A stretch of 64,000 nt of DNA from Lasioglossum baleicum (taxonomy: Eukaryota > Arthropoda > Insecta > Hymenoptera > Halictidae), in assembly GCF_051020765.1 (NCBI RefSeq), contig NC_134935.1, positions 11,037,579 through 11,101,578 on the forward strand, given 5' to 3'. The notes under the pieces are model-generated. The model saw nothing but the letters and a program-made list of their open reading frames with translations. It was not told where the DNA came from and ran no database searches. Of the stretch, positions 1 to 13,300 are shown piece after piece. Every line of letters starts with the position of its first letter. Position 1 is the stretch's first letter. Position numbers and translations under genes: made by a program.

Positions 1-85
1 TATAAAAAAACAGGTCGTTTGGCACAATTATAAAAAAAGTTATTAGTTTTTAAAAGGTGTACGAATACTTTGTACACCCACTGTA
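1..85. mobile_element. Right end of a Tc1/mariner-like TIR element, cut by the window edge
   Basis: The sequence ends in GTACACCCACTGTA and closely matches the right arm of the complete element at 53600-53885, including the preceding AT-rich stretch and GAATACTTTGTACACC. The left arm lies before the window. There is no coding capacity. The family assignment rests on the TA-flanked terminal inverted repeat of the 53.6 kb copy and is inference. Confidence 0.6.
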
Positions 86-659
86 TGTAAATCGTCCAAT
101 AAACAAACACATTTGTCGCGCATGAAAAGAAGATCATTAGGAGTCATTAGCATTATAGTAATCGTATAAAGGGAGAGACACCCCGCAAGTAGCGGTCCGT
201 TTGATAAATTTTGTACGAAAGCATTGAGTTGGAAATAAGGCGGTACACTGTCATCACATTGAAAAATGAGCACGGTAGACGCGAAAAGAGACGATGGGGT
301 GGAAGAATCGTGATGCAATGAAGACCCGCTTGCCGAGTGGACAGGAGACACGCAGCCAGAATGAGATATCGTTCCTTGCGGTACTTTTGATCAACGCGAC
401 GCGGATTCCCTCGGCCTCTGGTCTTCGGCGTAGCTGTATCCTTGCGAATCGTTTATTTATCGGTCGCAGAAGGGACACGGCCGGCCTTGGCAACGGTGGA
501 AGACAACGTCTGACACGGCCCCTTAACCCCAAGGACCACTGCTATTGGTCTTCCGACTCTGGGTTCAGCTGTTTTTCAGCGACCGGCCACCGCAAGCTGC
601 CAATCGAACCTTATATGTATTGTATACCATTCAGCATCTAATACATAGTCATTCAGCAT

Positions 660-1300
660 CTACAGTCGAGGACAAAATTAACCCTTTGCAGTCGGAACTA
701 TTTTAACCCCTTGGCCTACGATTCATTTTACGGTTTCAGTGATTAATAAAAAGGATAATATAAAAAAGGAGAAAATTGATATCTATTGTATGCCTACATG
801 TTCTCCGATAACGATACATTAACGAAACCAAAATAGAATTTCATATTAGTTTAAAAGAAATTAATAACATATATATTTATTAGAATATTATATATTATTA
901 GAATCTTTTCATCACGAGTCTGACACGATATTGTAAGACAAGAGAGGTTAACATGAAAATTAAACATTTCTTCCGACCTAGAATAATTCTATTATATAAG
1001 AGTTTTTCATTTTATGGATATGAAATTGATATAATACCTCGTACATATACCTCGTACATATTTAATAATGTAAACAATACTGTGAATAATGCTACAGCCA
1101 TTTTTAGTGCTGACTTTGAGTCACCCCTCGCCGCTAGGGGTTAGGTGGACACCCTTTAAAAATTTTAAAATTGGACAAAACGAATTGGGTTTTTGTATGT
1201 TGTGAGGATCAGTTTACTAGGCAATGTATAGAAAAGGTTACTCAAAAATTGCTATTGCATCACTGCTTCTTTTAGTAGTATCTTTCTCCTATTCGTTGGC
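660..1300. repeat. Dispersed repeat, related to 58614-59060
   Basis: Segments around 671-700 (TTAACCCTTTGCAGTCGGA) and 950-1040 (AAACATTTCTTCCGACC, then TTTTATGGATATGAAATTG) recur in inverted orientation near 58925-59045. The part around 1140-1290 (GGACACCCTTT and CAGTTTACTAGGCAATGT) resembles 58614-58720 and the interior of the element at 53600-53885. The similarity is diverged, so this is an old dispersed element or a composite. No transposase reading frame was found. Confidence 0.5.
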
Positions 1301-2711
1301 AAGCTGACGTTTTCTGATCGGAACCGAAACGATTCATGTTTGAGTGGTCACTAAAAGCAACTTTGGACATTTATGTATTCCATAAATGCGAAATAAAGTG
1401 GAGATATATTAGTCATCAATCAGCCCTGTTTTCTAACAAGTTTAGAATCTTTATAGAGGCTATAATTGCAGAAAGGTCCGCAGTCTGGTAATAAATTATA
1501 CTGAAACGATCTAATGTGGCTAAATGTGCCATCCGGTTACGCAGTCATCTGAGTGAAAAGTTGAGAGGCACGTTTGAAGACATCTTAAGGCGATTGACGG
1601 GTTTTAGTGAAAATCAATTTGGACACTGAATGATAGACAGCGGAGATGATGCTTCAGCGCTACGTTAACGTAAGTCAGAGCCGCGGATGTGTTCATAGAA
1701 ACGATATGTATCTGTGCTTCGACTTACCGATACGGAATTGAAAACGCAAAAGAATCCTGCTGCATTGTTTGCACTATACTGTCGTTATTGATGTTTTTCT
1801 TAAAACAGGACCGCAAAGGAACATGATTAATATTTTAACTCGCATCCAGTTCATACGGGACACTGAACATTGCGATTGAAATCGTGAACTTGGAAGGAGC
1901 CTAATCGCAAGACTGTTCTCAGTGACTAATGTGCGAACGTGCCTCAACGCAACCTATCGAATCTCGTGCCGGCGAATAAAATTCACGGTCGCACGCTTGC
2001 AATATTTATCACCGATGTACCAGACCCGCGAACTCCAGTGTTTCTCTAAACTGGTAATACTGGTAAATCCGTTCGTTCGCTTGACGGGTAAAACTGTCAG
2101 AAATTAATGATGGGAAAGTCGCGAGATTTATAAAGTTGCCCGATCGGATTGATGACACCGTTCCAGGTTCAGAAAAAAAGACTTGGAAACGCTGGAAATC
2201 TGAGAAACATCTGCCACAAGATCCGCGATGGCGGGACCGTCCAGGATTACAGGAAACTCTACGGAATATCGGAATCTTGAAATACTTCTAGCTACTTAAC
2301 TTCATTCTCATATTTATTAATATGGGCTGTTTAACACCTTAATGTCACGATCCACGGCAGGTGGCGCGCCATTAACGCTTCAGTCACATATTTCGAATGT
2401 CTGTTGATGTGACCTTACGTTGAATCAGCAGGGGCTCCGAGCGATGAACGACCCTCGCGTGGCTGTAAACAGGATTATATCTGTCAGCTTAATCGTCGTT
2501 TGTTGGCATGGCGCGCAATGATCTAAACGTGTTTACTAGCTGAATAAAATCAAAAACTTGGTAATGATCGCAGAAAAACGTCCGCTACCATAAATGAGAG
2601 GTACCCGGTAAGAAGAACCACAGCTGTTCTTAACCCTCGTTGATTACCCCATAATAAACAATGCCCCCACCCGCAACGCAGTACCTTCATATTCGTTCAG
2701 CATCACTTGAC
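1301..2711. other. Intergenic, nothing recognised
   Basis: Only short chance reading frames are present. They show neither splice-consistent extension nor protein similarity I can recognise. Confidence 0.5.
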
Positions 2712-3153
2712 ACCTCATGTCTCAACTGAAGGAGGCCAACTAAATATCTCCTTTATTTTTAATGGCACAAAAAAATATTTTTGGTATAATTTAAATGGTA
2801 TCGAAGAAGGAATATCATAGAAGAACAATTTTTATTTGTCCGGTTATTTTTTCATAGTTTTTCCAAGGTCATCGTTATTTTTTATCGGGAAAACTTATTT
2901 TTTTTTATTCCATCTTGTTAATGACTTAAGCATATTCAAATGTATTTCTTCTGCCGCTATAAGGTGAAATAAAAAAAGTTTTCCCGATAAAAATAACGAT
3001 GACCTTGAAAAAACTGAAAAAATAACCGGACAAAAGAAATAGTTCTTTTATGTTATTCATCCATCGATACCATTTAAATTATGCCATAAATATCTTTTGT
3101 GTCATTAAAAATAGAGGAGATATTTAGGTGGCTTCCTTCAGCTGAGACACCTG
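2712..3153. mobile_element. Foldback (long hairpin) element, about 440 bp
   Basis: Two arms of about 190-200 bp are near-perfect reverse complements. The left arm begins with CACCTCATGTCTCAACTGAAGG and the right arm ends with the complement, CCTTCAGCTGAGACACC. Further in, GGTCATCGTTATTTTT pairs with AAAAATAACGATGACC. A short AT-rich loop lies near 2925-2955. There is no open frame, so it is non-autonomous. Confidence 0.75.
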
Positions 3154-6100
3154 TATTTTGCGTATTGCATATTTTTGGCATATATTTTGCATATATTTTG
3201 CATATTAATTTTGCATAAAAATCCGCTGTCTATTCATTCTGTATTTCTTATTCAGTAATCGATTCCAGTATGGCTCGTATAAGCACAAGAATCAAATAAA
3301 GCTTAAATAGCTTAAATAATTTATTTGCCTACAAATAAAAATACTTTAAAAAGTGTATTATAATAATGACTCCCCTCAAGGTTACATTTCTTTTGCATCT
3401 TCTCATTTTCTTTTTTCCTTCGCTCCTACTTTAAAAAGCGTATAGTATACATATATTTATACTTTCACGGTCTCTAAAAAACAATTGAAATTTGTTGGAA
3501 CTTCGTCAAAATTCGTCTTTCAATGGTTTAAACGCTGTGGTCTCATTGCAGCCGTTTCTCTTTGATCCTTAAACAACCTCTGGAGCGTCTAACAATATTG
3601 CATAAACAAAGAACCCCTGCGAAAAAGCAAATCGCTTGTTAGAGGCAATTTTACCCAAAACGATTATCTCGACGATGTATGAAATTACAGAGTTGATGTT
3701 GCAATCTGCTGCACCTCTTGTCTTCGTTAGTTATATTGCACCTGAGTTGTGTTGCACATTATAGTATAGTGTAAGCATCTTCTTGTTCTAGTCGCTATGA
3801 TCCGTTTTTCGAGAGAAGATAGTCGAAGTCATAATAGATGTTCCTCTCCTACGTTTCAAGTCTGAAGTGCATAATAGAAGTGCAACAACAGCTATTTTCT
3901 TCCGAAAAGGAGATAATAGATGTTAGAACTTTAGATATCGTTTCTAGATAGCGCACTATGTTATTGAGCGTCTGGATTCTAAAGAATATGTTGAACATCA
4001 TGCAATATATTGCGTCGATAGAAACATTCCCGTAATATCTGAAATATCGGGGCACCGGTGAATACCATTACACAACGTCATTTTCCTCTTTCTTTTCCTT
4101 TTCAGATTTCTTTCGTTCCACTTTCTTCTTTTACCTTTCTTTCGCACAAGCCGGAGGAACAAATGCAGAAACGGCATTCTTATCATTCGACGTTCCGCGA
4201 CGCACCGAAATTATTGGACAGCTCGAATTTCGATTTGCTGGGTATTATCGATCGTTCGGGAGGTCGTTTTTTAAAACGACCATGCGCGAAGCATTTACGC
4301 GCGAGTACCATCGGACGATTTGCAGTTTCAGAGAATCGAAATATCGGAAGGTAGCCGTGGCATGATCGTGACATTAAACTGTATACGGGAGTCGACGAGA
4401 TCGCGAATCGCGTCGAAGGAGATACCGGTTCCTTAAACAGAGGCCGCGATAGGATAATACTTTCCCGTTTATCAAGATTTAAGCGGTTGATGAGGTTACC
4501 GTGCGCTGTTCGAATGCCTGAAAATGGATAAAACGAGTTATTCCGGAAAATGCCGTTCCACGATGAATTTTTAAGAGACCTTAAAACGTCGCCGTCATTC
4601 TTCACCCGGCCCGGTGGCTACCGAAGGGAAACCGGTTACAAAAAACGCACGGAGGCTCGATCTCGATCGTCGTCACCGATCAAAGTATAATTCAATATTG
4701 TCACGAGCTCGCGCGCCCTTGTCAACCTGCGTGAATTAAGCGTGTCGAATCGGGCAGACGGAATCTTCATCCTCTTGAATTCGTGGAAGCCGAATGACAT
4801 CAACAGAAATTTATGTCCAACCTCGGCGCCGACTCCCGCAACCGGACTACGATTTTTATTATTGCTTAATCGAACGATAAATATTGGAAAATGTTCTAAA
4901 GAAAAGATTTATCGCCGATGCTGGAGCATACCACGTAGAAAGCGTCCTCTTAACGAGCGTAAATCATACTTAATTGCGTTACGCTGAAGATTCAAATTAT
5001 CCAACGTATTCATACGACGTGTGTCGGCGTTTTTTTCAAACACGTGCATAAAACTTGAAACGGAAGATTTTCATTCGAAATTGCGTGGCTCCGTGACACC
5101 TTCGGAACACTAATCCTTGTCGATTCAGCTTCGCGACTTTAATATGCAATCCTTTAGCTTACCGCAAGAAAATTATTACAAAAATTATTGGTATAAGTGT
5201 TATTTTATGACTAGCTGTGAGATAAGTGGGCAATGAACACGCTTGCAACGAAGGCAATGCAATTAGAAAGAACATATTTTCTAGGAGGAACGAAGAACTT
5301 ATTTTGTTGATCAGGTGTATCGAAGGAACAGTGCACTTGTTGATGAGAATCAGGAAACAATGAATTGATAAGTACAGTTAATCCGTTCCTGATGTTTGGA
5401 CTTATACCGAATAGGACTTATACCAATCCATCCTCTCCCATACCAAGTAATGTAAAAATGATTAATCTGTTCTCACGCAAACAAAACTCCTATTGATATT
5501 ATACCTACTTTAATGGGGTTGTAAAATAATTTAAAGACTGTTTAAACACATAAATAAAAAATCAGATTTTATTATAAATTTTTAAATTTAAACTCAGCTT
5601 AAAAAGAAACAAATTCTATTCTATTCTGTGGAAGAAAAATCCCCTTGCAATGAAACCAGACATTCTGGTGTTTTTTCTTCTTCCGTCTTCTGTCGCTTTT
5701 CACTAGGCTCAACTTGGTTTGACTTTTATTCAAAATCTCTCCAAAGAACTTTGTTTCTGTCTTTTCTGTTCAGGATGTTTCTAAAGTGTTACATTGTCTG
5801 GTCTTCCCAAACGATGCTATTGCGATTTGTTTGAATTTTGTTGGGGTAGTATTTTTCTGAACATTTTTCACGTCCATCCATTTTACAGGAGACGTATTTT
5901 GAATTGGACGTACTCCAAAGCAGACGTATACCGAGGTACCACTGTACACATTTCGAAGATAAATGAATAACGATAGGTTTTTCTCTCTCTTAGATTCTAC
6001 GAAGAGAAGAGAACGTTTACATTCCATGGCGAACAACATTTCCAAACGCGTGGAACGCGGTAGTAAATTCGCCGATTAGTCTGTTCGTGTGAATAACGTT

Positions 6101-6590
6101 GTCCATTGACCTGGTTGTAGTTTAGTGGGATGCCATTGTCGCTCGCGGAGAAAGCTCACGGGAGCCTACCCACGAACTTTCCTGCTGCGACACGCGCGTT
6201 CCTACCAGACGGCACGTGGACACGAAAAGAGAAAATGTCATCGAGTCGATTTGCATGTTTATCGATCCAAGGTCAGGATCTTGGCCGTCTAGATTCATAG
6301 GGGACCCGCTGTTAATTGCACCAAAGCACTTTGTTATACGTCCACCGCGAACGCTTCCTCCTTGCACCATTTGAATACAATAAGGCTTTGAATACGCGTG
6401 CACGAAAGACCATTAAAATTCAGTTGGACCGGCTCGGCTTCAATTTCCATCTACTTTTGCATTTGTTTCGATGAAAAAAACCGAGGTCAGCTTGATGCAA
6501 AAAATCTGTGCGAAGCTACTTTCCGTTAAACAAGTATTTCACATCTGTTTGTTGTCGCAAGCAATGAAACTTTGAATTTCAAAGGGATAC
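3154..6590. other. Intergenic, no gene recognised
   Basis: There is a short tandem run of CATATATTTTG-like units at about 3165-3215. At 3205-3235 a GCATAAAAATCCGCTGTCTA remnant resembles one end of the AGACTGC element family. No open frame here has recognisable protein similarity. An open stretch at 4183-4605 on the minus strand overlaps frames on the other strand and looks like chance. Confidence 0.45.
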
Positions 6591-6953
6591 TTTGATTTGC
6601 AACAGGATGAATTTAGTTCCCAAAGCGGTGAATGTGATCTGCAAACTGTTGAATTTATTGGATTGAATTAAAATTACAAGATACTCTTATGTGTGCGTGA
6701 CAATGTGCTTCCAAAAAATGCATGTTTTGAAAATAGATTTTTTCCAATATTTACAAACCCTTAACTAGGAGCCTGCTGTCTTTGATTTGCGAGGGGATGA
6801 GTTTAGATAGCAAAGCGATGAATGTGATCTGCAAAATGGTTAATTTGTTGGACTGAACTAAAATTACAAGATATTCTCACGACTATATACTTCCAGAAGA
6901 AGCATGTTTAGAGAATAGATTTTCTCCAATATTTACAATCCCTAAACGAGGAC
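6591..6953. repeat. Tandem duplication, two units with period about 190 bp
   Basis: Unit 1 starts at 6591 and unit 2 at 6781, both with TTTGATTTGC. They share GGATGA, AAAGCG.TGAATGTGATCTGC, TAAAATTACAAGATA and, at the end, CAATATTTACAA.CCCT. The copies differ by scattered substitutions and small indels. There is no coding potential. Confidence 0.7.
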
Positions 6954-9523
6954 ACGGCTGTCGATAAGCATTCAAGCGAGCAGCCCGTTTCGCGGCTCAC
7001 GCTGCACCTGAACTGCATCCGGCCGGTTGCACTGTTCGCGTGACCTTGCCTGCAACGCTGTGCCACTTGATAATAACGATTTGGTATATTTGTTCCCTCC
7101 GAGTGAATTCGACCCGGGAATCAAAAGCTACGATGCAGCGCGCGTGGCATTAATCGAACACAGTAATTCCATTATGGATTTCAGAGTCGCGTCTTTCCCC
7201 TTTGCGAGCTGGTGCACAGAGCGGTACTGGGCAACAATTTGCATATACAACGGCTGCATCGGCCATAGCATCCGATGACCCAGACCCGCAACGAGAAATA
7301 TCGTTGCTCCTCGGTGACTCCGGGAAAGGAATCCAACTATCCAACTCGCAGTTCGAAAGCTCAATGATTCATTCGACTGTGACGTTCGAGATGAATTCCG
7401 AGTCCCTCGAGTTCTCGTTCGTTTTATTTGCACAAGAGAAAATCAAAGTGGCGAGAGTTCCGGTTAGTTTCATGGGATCTTTTGCAATGAAGACACGTCC
7501 GTTTTAGAGAGATACATTAAACTCCGATTCTATCCCCGGTGCTCCCTAGTTATAACTAGACCTTTATGGAAAATAAAAATTCTCTACGTCAATTGCAACC
7601 AAAGCCACCCTAAGGGCGCCAGCCTATGGGGCGGAAATGTTGTATTTTGTTTTATCTAAAATTAATTTAATTCTCCAAGTAATACTTTAATTATCTAATT
7701 CTAGTTCTGAATCTTTTATAAAACTTTACCGGTTACCCCATCCCCATGCACCTCCCTTATATTTTTTATGAAAAGGGGTGCATTACTGTTAATAGCCCAT
7801 GGGCGTAAAATTGATTTCAGTTCTTATGTTAGTAGAAACTCGGGCTGGACATTTTTGCCACGACGCCAGAAACGGTATCTCACTGTTCTTCGGCCATTTT
7901 TATTATTAAAATTAACACCGGTAACACACGTTCGACGTTGTCCAGTTATTCTTGGCGAGTAACAACGCCCGGGACAGTACGCTCTACGTAAGACCGGTTT
8001 TATTAGCTCTCGAAATTATTCGCGGTATAGTTCGCGAGACCGGTCGTACGAATTCGGCCATTTCGACCAATGGTAGTACTATTAACATTTTAACGATCGG
8101 CTTTCCTCCTGCCGCGTCCATCGCTCGCCGGCCGTTAATTACGAATTAAACGACGTGTCCCGTGACGGTCCTCGAGGAATTCTTCGACCGAGAACATAAC
8201 ATAGGCCGGCGGATCTTCTAATTGAAAGGAGCAAAAGGGAAACGACCCTTCTTCGATGTCTACATGCAGAGAGAAGCCAGTTCAATTCTCAAACCACTTA
8301 TCATTATAATAATCATATTATACCAATCTGTTTTAATATTCGTATTTGTTCTTAGTGTTTTTTATTGCACGCACGTTTTATTTTTCCCTTAATTTAACTT
8401 AACTGTTACGTTCGCAACCGAGCAAGTTTCTTTAAACATACTTCCAGATAAACATTTGGGCAAGGAATCTTAAATTCTTAAGCTTCGAAATTATTTAGGT
8501 GGGTTACGGTTAGTACAACTTTTGTTCTTTTCTTTTATTTATTCATTTCTTTTCCTTTTTCACGCGATCGCCGTGAGCTGTAGATTATCTGTCAAAGGAT
8601 TGCCATTAATATTATTGTTATGCTACAGGGTAATTATGATTACAGGGGGTATACGTAAGCAAGCAGAAATTACATACATATATCGTGTAATCGTAGAGTG
8701 ATTTTTCATATAAATCCCGCTGCAGTAAAATTAATTTTTGAAGTCTGATTAATCATTCACATCGCCCATATAATTTTAATACCGTCATGTTAAAAAGCGG
8801 TATGTACTTCCTCTAAAAAAACGTTTTGACGGAACCTGTCGAAGCGATATTCGACATCGAAATGGCGCATCGCGCCAGCTAAAAAATGCGAACGTGTGGT
8901 CGTGCCAATTGTTCGTAGTATCGTCGACTCCGATCCTCTTTCAATTCCGCTTTGATGAAATACTTGCGCGAATCTTTTCTGCTCATGCAAACAGCTCCCG
9001 CGACAAAAGGTGCATTTTTGCTGAAGGCGTTTCGGGCGGTGTCGACGATACCAGTTTCGTAGCCGGCTTTCCGTATAATTGCACTTTGTCGAGATCAGTT
9101 CGAACGATATTTGCCCGGAAATTACAGGCTGTCTCCTCGGACCTAATTGTCAGTTAAAGAAGACGCGAAATTGCAAAGGGGACATGCAACGCCTTAATTT
9201 ATGCTTCCTCAAAAGACGTGTCGCATTTTGAGAATTCGCTGACAAGGAGAGCGCTCGACCTTCGGGTCACCGATTTAGTTGAAACTTTGCACGTTTGCAG
9301 AGTCCGCTCTTGTGTTTACGAATTTATACCACTGCACGGTCAGACCCTGAATACCTTTCAAGATATTACCAATTAATGTTTCATCATCGCTGGAATCGCG
9401 GTTACAATTGTAACAATTTTTGATGACCTTATAATGGTACATTTTCGTAAACAGGAGATCGAGATTTATAAGTGTGCAAAGTATCAATTAAATCGCAGAC
9501 CCGAAGTTCGTACACTCTCCGTG
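6954..9523. other. Intergenic, no gene recognised
   Basis: Opposite-strand open frames at about 7130-7510 overlap each other and carry no recognisable domain. The stretch may contain regulatory sequence or a 5' exon of the membrane-protein gene that starts somewhere before 10320, but nothing identifies one. Confidence 0.4.
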
Positions 9524-9700
9524 TGTCCCTACTCTACCTTCCCCTTCTACGATGCTATTCCCCCACGCTTCTGCCACGGCCCGGTCACGTGACGCGTTTC
9601 GTTTCTGTCATAATGTCATAATGTCACGTGACTAACACGGTAGTGGCAAAGAGAAGATAACACCCCTGAGTCAATTCCCCTGATCTGGTGACACTATGTG
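9524..9700 (+). repeat. Copy A of a dispersed GGTCACGTG repeat
   Basis: The block has CTACTCTACCTTCCCC, CCACGCTTCTGCC, CGGTCACGTGACG, GGCAAAGAGAAGATAAC and CAATTCCCCT in that order. The same order appears at 49645-49808 (+) and 43140-43297 (-). The copies are diverged. The origin is unknown; a transposable-element fragment is likely. Confidence 0.6.
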
Positions 9701-10039
9701 GGATTCGGTAGAGGTTCGACCCGCGGTTGTCCGCATCGCAAACAAAGTTGGGGAAAAGTAATCCTTTTCCGCGCTTTCTTAACCTTCTCTCTGTGTATGG
9801 AGTGCAAATGCACTCCCGGCTAACAAAAACGGGAATAAAAAGTTGGCGAATGGAAAATTTCCAAAATTTTGCTAGGAATGCTGTCTGTGATGTGTTTCAA
9901 ATTTTTGAAATATTGTATACTTATCTTTTCAAATTTAATACAATTTCGCAACTACTTGTGCAGACAAATTATTGCTTTCATTTCACTTCAAAAATGTATG
10001 GGGTCCAATTACCCCCCTGCACACGGTTAACATTATGTA

Positions 10040-10236
10040 TTGGGTTGGCAGGAAAGTAATTTCGGTTATTCAAACGATGAACTTTAATCAATAACATATT
10101 TTCTAATTTGTTCTTTTTGGCAAAAGATCATCAAACAAAAGGGAAAATATCTTACTCATTAAAGTTCATTGCTTAAATAAAAAAATTGGGCTCTATTTCA
10201 CCTTAAAATACCGAAGTCACTTTCTTGTTAACCCAA
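10040..10236. mobile_element. Non-autonomous mariner-like element (about 197 bp)
   Basis: The left terminus TTGGGTTGGCAGGAAAGTAA and the right terminus, the complement of TTGGGTTAACAAGAAAGTGA, form terminal inverted repeats of the type found on insect mariner elements, with TA on the left flank. Internally, ATGAACTTTAATCAATAACAT pairs with the right-arm complement. No transposase frame is left. It lies about 80 bp before the first recognisable exon of the following gene. Confidence 0.75.
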
Positions 10237-10319
10237 CAGAATAGCAGTACACGGGAGATAGATCACAATAGATAGAAGAGATAGAAACACAAGATAAATC
10301 CTCTCTTTTGTGTTTCCAG

Positions 10320-13300
10320 AGTGCAAAGTCGCAGGTTTCGTGAGCAGCACAGGCCAAGTGGAGAGGGTGCCTTTCGTTTTCCTGCCGCAACGAGACCAGA
10401 TCATCTATCCACACGCGGAGATTCGCTTCGAAGGTGAGTTTTACTTTCTTGTTGCTCGGTCGCTGTAGTCGTAAAGCAAGGTATGACAACGCGACATCTT
10501 CTTCATGCTTGACATGCTATCGTTGAAAACACACAGGTGTGACGACCCCTGTCTGTGGAATCACTGGCGCCCAGCAATTAGGCCGAGCAGGATGGTCGGA
10601 GCTGAGGAACCTCTCGAATGCCGATCCACCCTTCGAGATATATCGTGACGACGGCAGAACGTTTCTGAAGGTTGGTAATACACGGCGGTATTAAATAAAT
10701 AAGTTATTAGGCTGTCAAAACGAGCGAGATCATAATTCGCTGAGGGACAGGTTTCGTGAGAGAATCGAACGAGAAACCGATCTTTTGGACCATCTTTCGG
10801 TTGCATGATACACGCGTGTGAACCTCTTTTCGTTGCTACCAGAGCAGAGGTGTCGATTCGACTTGCATCCCAGTCCGGTCCTGCTATACTCAAAGGCAAC
10901 GTAACGAAAATTGCAGCCGCCATTTCTTCAGGATCCTCTTATAAATACTCCTCTTTAAGAGGGTAGACTCTCGTTTTCAGGATTGCAAGGGTGCAGCATA
11001 CGCCTTCTCATTTCTCGATAATGCAAAGATGGGTTTTGTCAGTATTCAAAAGCGCTAGATAAAAGATAAATCTAGGCCGCAATCACTTTCGAAAGTCTAA
11101 TTTGCATTATTCGGAAGCATAAAGCTGCGCATGTAGCTATTTTCGTAGAGTTGCGACAGGTACATGCTGCCAAATAATGCAAATTACGTCTTGTTAACAT
11201 AAAAATTACTTACTTTCGAGGCTACCTTTTTTGCGCGCGAATCTTTAGGAATTTTTTTTTTGTCAAGGTATTGAACCATTGGCGTTCAATAATTATAAAT
11301 AATAATAAGATGAAGAATGGCTTCACTATTATTGATAGTGTGATCCGATAACCGAGAAGGCTCGATTCGCTGAACGACGAAGCCAGGAAACGCCTGTCCC
11401 CGAGCACCTGTTCCCGTAACAGTTACTTTGACGACAATATTAACGTCTGTATAAAAAACGGGACACTGAAATTACGAGACGTCGCAGAAAAAGTCGTAAT
11501 CCTGCGCGAAACGATCTGCCTGACGCAACGAGGAAACCGTCACAAACTCCCGACAATTGTAAAAACTCTGATATGAAGCTAATAAGGGAGTTTCGAGAGG
11601 CGTCGTTCGAGAAAACGGCGGAGAAGCGCGGAACCGTTAACGCGACGTAAAATTGATCGTCACGGTTTCACCGAATCGTTTGCGTGAAACGTGTGATCGC
11701 AGCGGGATACACGAAGATCGTGGTAGGATTCGTTTACGATCGAGCTGTTCCCGATTCTTGTTATTCCCGTTTTTCCTAAGAACGCTGCTAATTGCAAACG
11801 CGACGTTTTGTTTCAGTGGATCGGCGAAACTGGTCTGAAAGAAGCGGCCGAAGGTCGTGTGGTCACGGTGAAGCTAGTGTGCAGAGACGACTCCGCGAAA
11901 TCGAAGTATACCGGCGTGTTCACATCTTGCGTGGCCTTCAGGGTTGCTGGTTCACCCTCTAAGACTAGTAAGTCGTCGCTCTTCCGTCGCTGTCCCAACA
12001 AACGTGGTCCCTTTCACCGTTTTTATGTTTCAGACGTACGAGAAGTGATGTTCTCCTCGTCGTCGCAGCTGTCTCAAGGGCTTTCTACCACGGAATACAC
12101 GGCCATCGGTCTGTCTTCTGTAATCTTGGCCCTGATCTACGTGGCCAGCGTTTCTCTCTACTTGCACAGCAAGAAAACCAAGAGAAAGATCATCGAGGAA
12201 CCGGAAATAAGCGTAACACCTGGTCGAGAGCCCAGCGGATTAGTTAAAAGCAATCCGTTGCTAGCTGCTTCCAGACACTTCGAGAGCGATACTAACAGTG
12301 GCCTAACGGAGAGCGATCTCGGCGATGATCTTCCGGTTAGCGATGGCGAACAAGGATTTGAAAATGTACGCTGGACGCTTTCACATCTTGTTCTTTCCCT
12401 CTAGAAACCAACATTTTATCGTTTCATCATTCTATATTTTATACACGTATTTTCTATTTCGTTGCTTCGCGCGAATGAGGTCCACTTGCTGCAACGAAGA
12501 AGGACAATATCATTTGACATGATTGCAGGTAACATCTGTGATCGTCCATCCCCATTGCGTGTACCTGGAACAATCCGAAATCTGTTATGTATCTGGATCC
12601 GGATCCGGATCGATCCTAGGCGAGAGATTACCGGAAGAGGATGTTCGAGTAGTCGAGACCGCAGACAACACCCACCAGCAGGACATCCCTGTATTACCTG
12701 GAGCCCAAAGAAGAAAATTGTACTTCAACCCTGCGTACTTTGACAAACAAATGTTGCTGGTAAGCTGTCTATCCAGTCGTAGAGTACCCACAGAGTGTCT
12801 CACCAGATACTACTACACCTTGATTTACGTTATTATTATTATTATTCACAGCAAGAAATATTTTCATAGGGATTGAATGGTTTCAAGAGATCTCGTAGAA
12901 TTTCTTGTAGGGGTGCGCGTCAAGTATTTATGAAGGTTAACTTTGATTTTTTCTATGGAACCGTATTATTTTGTATGCATCGATTGATGATGAGATAATA
13001 TCTGACGAGACACTCTGTATATGTATAGAAAATGTTTAAAATGCAGTTCAATGCATGATCGTATGCTCCTGCAGGCCCCTCCTCCAGCAGCGATCGAGTT
13101 CCTGCTGAAGATCCGAGAAGTGATTTCTATCGCGAAGCACAAGATGGCTGCGAAGAGATTTGTCCCTACCCTTCTCGGTGAGTCGAATGCTTCTTTTTAT
13201 TCCATTTACTCCTTTGAAGCCTTAGATTTCGTAATTGATGACCGAAGTTGTTTTAGTGATAATCTACAGATTGCTTACATACATGATTTTACGTTAATTA

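Noticed and set aside
11808..12404. A 198-codon single frame as an independent gene
   Set aside because: It runs through an 11968-12033 intron with good splice sites. The exons on either side belong to the larger membrane-protein gene.
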